DNA from: Papaver somniferum
Taxonomy: Eukaryota > Streptophyta > Magnoliopsida > Ranunculales > Papaveraceae
Assembly (NCBI RefSeq): GCF_003573695.1
Contig: NW_020639929.1
Coordinates: forward strand, 2,198,406-2,262,405
Direction of reading: 5' to 3'
Length of the DNA: 64,000 bases
Each line of letters starts with the position of its first letter. The stretch's first letter is position 1. The position numbers were made by a program, and so were the translations under genes. Positions 56,771 through 64,000 of this stretch are shown here, piece after piece. A model generated the notes under the pieces. The model did no database searches. It saw only the letters and a list, made by a program, of their open reading frames with translations, and was not told the origin of the DNA.

Positions 56771-57997
56771 AGCCCTTTCCTACAGATGATATTGAGGAGG
56801 TCCCTCTGGAACCCTGTTTACCCTTGATTGATCATCGAGGCGATTGTATGTTGTTGTATATTAGTTTTTGATTTCTCTTCACCAGGTACTATCTTTCCGA
56901 GTTCTCTCTTTACTAATTCCTCATGTTACTACTGTTTGGTTTTGATCTTTCATTAGAAACTTGAGGACAATGTTAGATTTAAGTTGGGGGTAGGGGAAGA
57001 AGAAACTTTTGTTAGCTTTTATTGCAATAAATAAACTCCAGGGCCTAGAAATTTATGCCTATCAAGGATGGCACTAACCAATCTAAGGGATGAAAGCATT
57101 TTGGTATAGGAGTTGAGGAATCAATCTGACTAGATGGGAACATCTAAAGAGTCTATTCTAAAAGCACAGAGCTCAAGTGTTAGAAATAACATGATAGTTT
57201 CACCATATCTCGTTGAGTCCTTTTCACTTCTGTTTTTATTTTGTTTTGTTTTTAAACTATGTTCTCTAAGTGATTAGATGGGCTCACGATTCAAGTTGTT
57301 ACCAATGATAGGGGAATTAGAGTGATTGAGATACAAAAAAAAAAAAAAAGACCAGACCATTTGACCAACTGGAATAAATTCAATAAAGTCGACCACTGGA
57401 ACCCTTGTATATGCCAGTTGTGTTGATCTAGAGTTAGGATTATCGACCATTAGTACCCTTGTATATGCCAGTGTGCTGATATTAGTCAGACCGGTATCTC
57501 AGTCCATTAGGATAGGTTCATTTTGGCGGAGGCCTTCAGACAGATATGAGAAACACCGTTCACCTAGTAAACATCAAAACCATCTATTTTTTTTTATATC
57601 TATCTTCTTGATCTATCTATGTGATTAGTTTTGACTCTGGATATTGATGTTCATAGTGCCACTATCTGAGTAGAGCTCTGTCACTTCATATGAATTTTAG
57701 TATGCTTGAGTGCAAACTCGTGTACAACAATTGGAATTTCGCATCAGGGTACTTCCTCCTGTAGTCAATAAGTATGTCAACCAAGGAGATTCTTTAGTGC
57801 CTTCCAAGGTTCTGTATAGATAGCTAGGGTCTGGAGTATAAAGGTTTTGTGGGTATACCTCTGGTAATCCCTCCGGAGACCACACTCCGCCACTAGGGCC
57901 ACCTAGCGTTTTAACGGCTTGATGTTCGTGCTAAGTGTAGTCATTTTTATTTTCTAGATTTGCTCGAGGACTAGCAAATAATAAGTTTAGGGGTATT
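56771..57997 (+). other. Gypsy-1 3' non-coding region
   Basis: 1.2 kb between integrase and 3' LTR without a conserved ORF. A 38-bp direct repeat (GGAACCCTTGTATATGCCAG type) lies at about 57389 and 57443. A 15-base A run lies at 57336-57350. It ends in AGTTTAGGGGTATT, the polypurine tract. Athila elements often carry an env-like ORF here; none is seen. Confidence 0.7.
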
Positions 57998-59495
57998 TGA
58001 TAGACACATTTTTGTGTCTAAATTGTCCTCAAAGTCTATATTGTTGGAACTCGATTTTTATACTAATATTGTTTTTTATGTATTTTTAGGTATTTTTGGA
58101 AAATAAATATTGTTTAAAAATTCCGCTCGAAAAGTTGCTCGGAGCACCCCAGAGGACATTTGCTATACGGACCCCCATTTTTGCTAACTGTCACCCACGG
58201 CTATATGTAGCCATTTTTGTCCACATCACCCATTTTTGTACACAACACCCATCTTCTTCAAATTCAAATATAAATTTTGGCGGGAAAATATTCACAGATT
58301 TTCAGTTCGTGATTTGGAGGGGTTATAATGTGATTCAATGGCTGAAACTTCATAGGAAGACTCTATTTAGCTTAACAGGCGTGGTAGGGTCGTTGGAATT
58401 GATCCAGTTTGGCTGGATAATCGTTGGGAAGAAAACAGAGGTGTGTGTGAAAAGAGAGGAGATATTCACGGGATTTGCATGAGTTGGAGAGAGTTTGCGC
58501 ATGATGGGAAGACTCTAACAACTGTTGGAAGCATGTACGAGATAAAAAAAGGAGAAGTTGACATCCACAGACGCGTGAAGGAATCAAGAATTGAAATAAA
58601 ATATTCCAGAAAATATTTTCTTCACTGCCGGATATATGAAGATAATTTTGAGTTATTACGGAGGATTTTCTTCACCTGTTGGATATAAATATGTTGCTAA
58701 GGTTTCGAGGAAGGGAGAGGGGGAGTTTGGGAGAGTTAGAGAGCATCACAGAGCAGAAAAATCGAGTTGCAGAGAACACCATTTCTGCTGCTGCAGAACA
58801 CGAAGAACAGACTGACGAAGACAGTCGTTTATCAACAGTGACAACGACAGACACGTGAGGGTCGCAGAGAGACAACAATAGCAGTTCTCTTTTATCGTTC
58901 TTTGTAACAGTGTTTTGCAACAATTATAAACGTTGCAAATACCCGATTTTTCATTATTTTCTCTCCATTTCATCTTTGTAAACAAATTTTGAGCATGAAT
59001 CAATACTTTGAGCAAGTTTATACAATGATGAGCTAAACCCATCCGCTGGGGCGACGGAGGAAGCTATTTCGCCAATAAAATGTGGTAATCTCTATTTTAT
59101 TTAATTTATGCAATTATTATATGATTATTTGCCTTGATAAATAAATAGAAAAAAATGGTTTTTGTTAAACAATTGTTATTTCAATTGATGGATCATGCTA
59201 GCCTAGGGTTTTGATGTCCCATACTTTCGATTTACAATTGTTATTTCTAAAAAAAAATCAACTTTTGCAATATTTAGAATCAATTTGAATGAAGGATTTG
59301 CGTAATTATAATTAGAGAATATAAAATCACTTTGATATTGGTAATTAGTGGAATCCATATCCCCAGTCTTCTCCATATTTTTCATATCACTTTTATTTAA
59401 GTTTCCTATATTTTTATTTAAAATTAATTCTAAAATAATCTTCCTTCACAAGTCTCAACGAACCTTTTTACTACAACAACTTTGAAAATACATCA
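57998..59495 (+). repeat. Gypsy-1 3' LTR
   Basis: 1,498 bp, collinear with 48816-50309 and very similar: by eye a few per cent differences, plus small gaps such as TTAAACAATTGTT near 59165. The high LTR similarity suggests a fairly recent insertion. Confidence 0.95.
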
Positions 59496-59500
59496 GTATT

Positions 59501-60223
59501 TTCGGTTTCTCAAGCTATTTTTTTATCGTCTTTAGCATGAGTATCTTTGCAAAAATGCTCTCACAAGTATTTGCTTTTACTGTGATCAGTTTTTTCTTTT
59601 TGGTTAAAATTGGTGTTACTCTTGTACTCTAAAATTGCTTCTCTTATGAGACATTTTTTTTGGGAGTCTTTTTGATTTCCGCATGTACAAAGAGTTTTCT
59701 GCAAGGTCGTGTACAAAAGACTCTTGTCCTTCGTTTGGGTCAAGATTGATCTCGTACGGGCTACTCGTGTGTCTGGCACGAATCAATTAAGGAAACCCTA
59801 AAAACTCCTTCCCTAAGAAACCTTTAAGTACTCGACCTATTGAGTTATGTAAGTTACGTAAGCATACTCTAGGTTTTGGTTTATCAAGAATGTCTTCTTC
59901 TTCATCTCATTATGGTGATTTTTCAAAGGGATTTCTTGAGAAAGGTTTCGGTTTTGAATCAAAAGGGAGGAAGAAAAGAACTCTGGTAGAAGATGGTTCA
60001 CCCAATGCCTCATGCTACTATGCATACTCACATCAAGATGTTGAGAATGAGGATATGGTTTCTGCTGAAGTGGTTCATGACTTTCTTAAATATATTGAGA
60101 AAGCAAAGCTGCAGCTTGTTGATACTATGAAGGATCTTGATGTGATTAGAACTGAGTTGAAAAAGGTTACTACTGACCTTGGTCTCATAAAGTCACATGT
60201 TAAAGGACTTCTCAATGAGTTTA
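59501..60223 (+). pseudogene. Copia-3 3' ORF (SIRE-like extra protein)
   Basis: Sequence after the GTATT duplication continues Copia-3. The clear ORF starts at 59890, MSSSSSHYGDFSKGFLEKGF, then RKKRTLVEDGSPNASCYYAY, and DLDVIRTELKKVTTDLGLIK, a predicted coiled-coil stretch. It is cut at 60223 by Gypsy-2. SIRE/Maximus elements have such an extra ORF after pol, sometimes called env-like. 59500-59880 has only short frames. No membrane segment is seen in the ORF. Confidence 0.55.
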
Positions 60224-61896
60224 TGATAGACGCATTTATGTGTCTAATATAGCTCATTTGTATATATTGTTAGTACTTGATATTGTACTTATTTGGTTAT
60301 TTTATGTATTTGTAGGTGTTTTTGGAAAATAATCTCTTTCGGCGAATTTGGCTAAAAATGTGGCATTTGGACCTCCGTTGATAACGTACCGGAAGAGCCT
60401 CAGAAGTGTACCGGAAGTATCCCAGAAATACCCCGGAGGAACCCCGAAAAAAGTGCGGAAAATGCCCCAGAGGACACTTGCTATACGGACCCTTGATTTT
60501 GGATAAGGGGTAACCTAATTACTAAGGGGTGACCCATTTCCAGGCATATGCTAAAGGGATACCGGAACTTGATAGGGGGAGGTCATCTTCAAAGTTTCAA
60601 AACTGGATTTTGGCGGGAAAAGAACTCCGCAGAAGAACAGTTTTAGGGGTTCGAATTTGAGCGAGTTTTAAGGAGATTCAACATCGTATTTTCACTGGGC
60701 TGGACTTCCTAGACTATAAAAAGATCATTATAAGCAATTTAACCCAACCAATTGGGCTGGATAAGCCGGAAGAAGAGATCAAAGCTCAAACAGGTCACGT
60801 ACGCTGCTGTTCAAGTTTCAAAGATTTGTGAGAGATATTTGGGAGAGTTTGACGCTGGAAATTAATGTATTTAGTCTTGTTCACGTCTTAAGAAGAGTTT
60901 GATACCTATTTAATAGCTAACAGAGCGTGAAAAAGCAAAAGAGAACGGATTATCGTTCCAACTGGCAGATAATAGAAATCAGATATTTGATCGAATTTAA
61001 GGGACTCTGTTGAGATATAAATAGGTGGTTTTAGAGTCTTAGAGGAGTTAGAAAAGTTTAGAGAGAAATAGGAGAGAGCCGAAACGAGGAAGATACCATT
61101 GATTGTTGCTGCTGCTGCTGCTGTTCAAGGAGGAAGAAGAAGAGGAAGAACAGACCTACTAAGGCAGTCGTTCTTCATCAGTCTTAAAACCAGAACACGC
61201 TGTGTCGCTGTTTACAGCACACGACTTGTATCGTTCTTTCCAGCAGCTTACACCCTGTGTCGCTATTTACATCACTTTAGTTCTATCGTTTCTTCTCAGC
61301 ACTTACACCATTTGTAACAGTGACGCTGTAACACTTCTACAGCGTTGCTAATTCCTATTTCATCATATAATCATCAATAAAAACACCTATTTTAGCCATG
61401 AATTTATCTTGTGAGTGTGTTTTTGGGATGAGGAGCTAAACCCATTATCCGAGACGACGGAAGAAGCCATTGGCACAAAATTTATTGGTATAATTCTAAT
61501 TTTTACATTTATTTGCAATATTATTATTTGATTATTTGCACGAATTAAAATTGAATTAATAGTTTTTATTGAGTAATTGTTAATTGACTTGATGAAGCAT
61601 GCTGGGTTTTAGTAACTTTTGATGTTTTATACTTTTTAATTACAATTATTACTTCAAAAACTTATTTGAGGCAAATATTAGAATTGATTTTAAGGATAAA
61701 ATTGCATAAGAACTATTTAGAGTTTACTATTAAAATGGTCATTGGTGGAATCCTAGTCTTGGTGTTTTTCTCTATAACTTTGAACAACTCTTTTTATTTG
61801 CCTGTTTAAATTTAAATCTAAAAACTGTTTTCTTCACAAGTCTGATACGAATCCGTTTTACCACTTCAACTACAATCACTATTTGAAAAACCATCA
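60224..61896 (+). repeat. Gypsy-2 5' LTR
   Basis: 1,673 bp. Starts with the hairpin TAGACGCATTTATGTGTCTA (one G-T pair). The 3' half resembles the Gypsy-1 LTR (GATGAGGAGCTAAACCCAT, ACGACGGA(A/G)GAAGC, ATCACAAGTCT-like). A GAGATATAAATAGG box lies near 61012-61025 and a GCTGCTGCTGCTGCTG run at 61106-61121. Confidence 0.88.
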
Positions 61897-62244
61897 AATT
61901 TTTGGCGCCGCCGACGCGGATTTGTGTTTAGGTAGAATTTTTTTTTATTTATTATTTTTGTTCTTCTTTACGTTTTTGGATTTTTTGTTTCCTTGCAGAT
62001 TTTTGAAGTTGGAGCGAAAGTCAATTTTGCCAAAGCTTGTGGTGATTTACTTAAAGTTTGGGAGTGAAAAGCAAAGCTAAAGGAGCGAAAGAAAGAAGAA
62101 GATTTTATTTATTTTGTAAAAGAGAGAAAAAAAAAAGAGAGATTTTTTTTATTATTAGTTTTTTTTTTTAGGCTTTCATTTTTTGTTTTTGCACTTTATT
62201 TTTGGACTGTGAACTTTGGAAATTTGGACTCTTTATTTTTATTT

Positions 62245-62400
62245 ATTTTTAAACCCTACGGAAGGGTAGTTAAATATCACTGTTTGCAGGGAAGGACGAC
62301 GATTACAATATCGTCTCGGCCCCTCGGGTTCGCACACGGCATAGGAGTCGTGGCCCGAGTCGACTTCAGCGGTTCTTCGCCCGTCTGGTAAGGTAAAATT
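62245..62400 (+). ncRNA. Conserved structured leader region of Gypsy-2
   Basis: Homologue of 50640-50830. Hairpin 1: GACGAT (62298-62303) with ATCGTC (62310-62315), loop TACAAT. Hairpin 2: CTCGGG (62323-62328) with CCCGAG (62354-62359). Compared with Gypsy-1, hairpin 1 has a G-C to A-T and a T-A to C-G paired change. Confidence 0.6.
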
Positions 62401-63013
62401 CTAAACACCCGCCGCGAATCTCCTGCAAGCGGGTTACTGGACTCCTTAAGGTGAATATATGCTGAGGACTTGAATATGGACTGTTTTTAAATTCCTAGTA
62501 AAGGGCAAGGACTGGACCATATAAGATAAGGGTTCGGATTTCATCACCGCTCCCTTCTTGCCCGCCTTAGGAAAACGAAACCTAAAGCGAACCTAAGCCT
62601 AAAATTTGGACTAGAAAGAGACCTATAGGGTATCGAGCTTAACAGGACAATCATTCGAAAAATATTGGTTACTCTTTTAAGCACACCTCGAAGTTCTTGA
62701 CGGTTTCTGCGAGTTGAATGCGTGACTGCGCCGCATTGGATCGGTGAGGTTTTGGGTATCAAAGCTCCACTGAGCTTCCCTCGCCTCGATTCAACTTGCT
62801 TTAACTCGGATTGATTCCAGAGGGGTTTGCTTAAATTGTAACGAATTCCCTTTCGAAGGATTAGAAGCTGGTCTAGAAACAATCTAAGTGGAGCCATCAT
62901 GCTTGTTGTTTGCTAGAAATCTTTAGGTTTGCTGTGGTAAAGTCGAGTCAGCCTGGTGTGTTTGAGAACCTTCCTGTTAGGATTTTTATTTCTTTTTGAA
63001 TTCTTTTTAGTGT

Positions 63014-64000
63014 ATGCCCGATTTTGTTAGGGCTTGGAAAAGAGATACTCTAGGTCGATTGATTAGCGAAAAACCTAGTAGTTCTTCTGATTTAAGCAGG
63101 GAGCTCGAAGATTCTTCTTTGAGAGCCCTGTTTTTGGAAACTTCTGTTTTGAGAATCTGTCTCTTTGTGAGGATAGTACCCCTAGTACTTCTGTTGTGCC
63201 AGCGATGGCAACTTTGAAAGATTACATGTTCCCAACTAGGACCAATCGAGCTTCATGCATTAAATTGCCAGCCACTACGGCTAATTTTGAGATAAAACCT
63301 AGTATTCTTCAGATGATCCCTATATTCTTAGGAAAAGATGATGAGAACCCTTATTTTCATATTAGGGACTTTGAGGAAATCTGTGGGACAATTAGGATAA
63401 AGGACCTTACCGATGAAGTCTTGAAACTTAAGATGTTTCCCTTTTCCTTGAGAGACAAAGCCAAGACCTGGCTGAACAACCTACCGTCTGAATCCATAGA
63501 AACATGGCAGGAACTTATCGCTGCCTTCTATATGAAATTCTACCCTAAGCATAAAACTGCAGCTGTTAGGCAGAAAATTAGTGCTAGTGTACAACAAGAG
63601 GGAGAGTCTCTTTATAGGTTTTTAGAGCGATTCAATGATCTCCTATCTCAGTGTCCTCACCATGGATTTGATAATATGAAACTTGTACAGATTATTTATG
63701 ATGGTTTAGACTATTCGACCAAAGCCATGGTTGAGTCTATGTGCGCTGGTGAGTTCACTAGTAAAAATGCTGATGATGCTTTTACCTTCTTAGGAGCTAT
63801 CGCTGAAAAATCCCAACAGTGGGAATCTTGTGTTGAACCCCCTAAAAGACTCTTGGTCAATAGAAGTAGCACCAATATGGTAGATACGAGTTTTGCGTCA
63901 GATGCTAAGTTTGCTGCTTTGTCCAGAAGGTTAGAAGCTTTAGAAATGGGTCAGTCTAAAAATAGGTCCCTTGTTGAACCTAATAGAGCCTCTCAAGTCT
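63014..64000 (+). pseudogene. Gypsy-2 gag, incomplete at window end
   Basis: ATG at 63014 (VRAWKRDTLGRLISEKPSSS). A one-base frameshift near 63115 moves the frame; from 63205 (MATLKDYMFPTRTNRAS) it is open to the end of the window. The gag domain is clear: FLGKDDENPYFHIRDFEEIC, LKMFPFSLRDKAKTWLNNLP, QQEGESLYRFLERFNDLLSQ. The frame contains no stop up to 64000, so apart from the early frameshift this gag may be intact. Confidence 0.88.

Larger units (their letters stand above)
48816..59495 (+). mobile_element. Gypsy-1: complete Athila-like Ty3/gypsy element
   Basis: LTRs 48816-50309 and 57998-59495, both TGATAGACAC...AATACATCA. Target duplication GTATT at 48811-48815 and 59496-59500, exact. 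A primer-binding motif (TTTTTGGCGCCGCCGACGCG) follows the 5' LTR at once and an AAGTTTAGGGGTATT tract precedes the 3' LTR. Gag, protease, RT, RNase H and integrase occur in gypsy order but with several frameshifts and stops. No chromodomain and no recognisable env-like ORF. RT wording (MDDFSVFG) and integrase agree with Athila-type elements. It lies inside Copia-3. Confidence 0.95.
45092..60223 (+). mobile_element. Copia-3: SIRE/Maximus-like copia element, interrupted, right end outside window
   Basis: A 2,419-bp 5' LTR (45092-47510) is followed by TGGTATCAAAGC (47513-47524), a methionine-tRNA-type primer site, then a gag-like frame. The element is split by Gypsy-1 (48816-59495) and later by Gypsy-2 (from 60224). 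59496-60223 continues Copia-3 with a 3' ORF typical of SIRE-like elements. No pol is present between gag and that ORF, so either pol was deleted or the parts come from different copies. Long LTRs plus a coiled-coil-like extra ORF fit the SIRE/Maximus lineage. Confidence 0.7.
60224..64000 (+). mobile_element. Gypsy-2: related Athila-like element, truncated by the window end
   Basis: 5' LTR 60224-61896 (TGATAGACGC...AACCATCA), the same primer-binding motif, the same structured leader, and a gag whose wording is close to Gypsy-1 gag. LTR and internal sequence differ clearly from Gypsy-1, so it is a separate family member. It is inserted in the Copia-3 3' ORF. The target duplication cannot be checked because the other end is outside the window. 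Confidence 0.9.

Noticed and set aside
1..64000. Naming the source species
   Set aside because: TE lineages are shared widely among flowering plants and no diagnostic host gene is intact. Any name would be a guess.

Overview
This window looks like nuclear DNA of a flowering plant. It is AT-rich and made almost entirely of plant transposable elements: Ty1/copia, Ty3/gypsy of the Athila type, CACTA, MULE, hAT, LINE-like and non-coding LTR elements. Many sit inside one another. I found no intact host gene, no bacterial-type operon and no confident functional tRNA or rRNA gene. The species cannot be fixed from the sequence.

Layout. 1-4213: AT-rich DNA with one CACTA terminus (ending 2041), one copy of a dispersed repeat (2340-2810) and a MULE-like MITE (2953-3580). 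4217-13313: a decayed minus-strand copia element (Copia-1) with two 153-bp LTRs. Inside it are a hAT MITE with a perfect 8-bp duplication (9415-9727) and a LINE-like reverse transcriptase pseudogene that ends in an endonuclease-like domain (10033-12450). 13857-14167 and 24355-24840: a DUF4283/LINE-like remnant split by Copia-2 (14168-24349, target duplication tggat). Copia-2 is itself split inside RNase H by a 5,561-bp CACTA element (18431-23991, target duplication gct) that carries two satellite-like arrays.

24925-29300 and 36927-45090 are two diverged copies of one low-copy region. The first keeps a broken GDSL esterase/lipase exon (28516-28734). A 1.85-kb MULE (41799-43645) with a 45-bp tandem array sits in the second. 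Between the two copies lies a non-coding LTR retroelement in the arrangement LTR-internal-LTR-internal-LTR (29727-36926). Its interior carries about ten tRNA-like A-box/B-box modules.

45092 to the window end: a SIRE/Maximus-like copia element (Copia-3) with a 2.4-kb LTR. It is interrupted by a complete 10.7-kb Athila-like gypsy element (Gypsy-1, 48816-59495, duplication gtatt) and then by a second, related gypsy element (Gypsy-2, from 60224) that runs off the window.

How the parts fit: the nesting gives a relative history. Copia-3 is older than Gypsy-1 and Gypsy-2; Copia-2 is older than its CACTA; the DUF4283 remnant is older than Copia-2. The most notable signals are the leader of the two gypsy elements, which keeps two hairpins (one with compensatory base changes), and the repeated tRNA-like modules in the non-coding LTR element.
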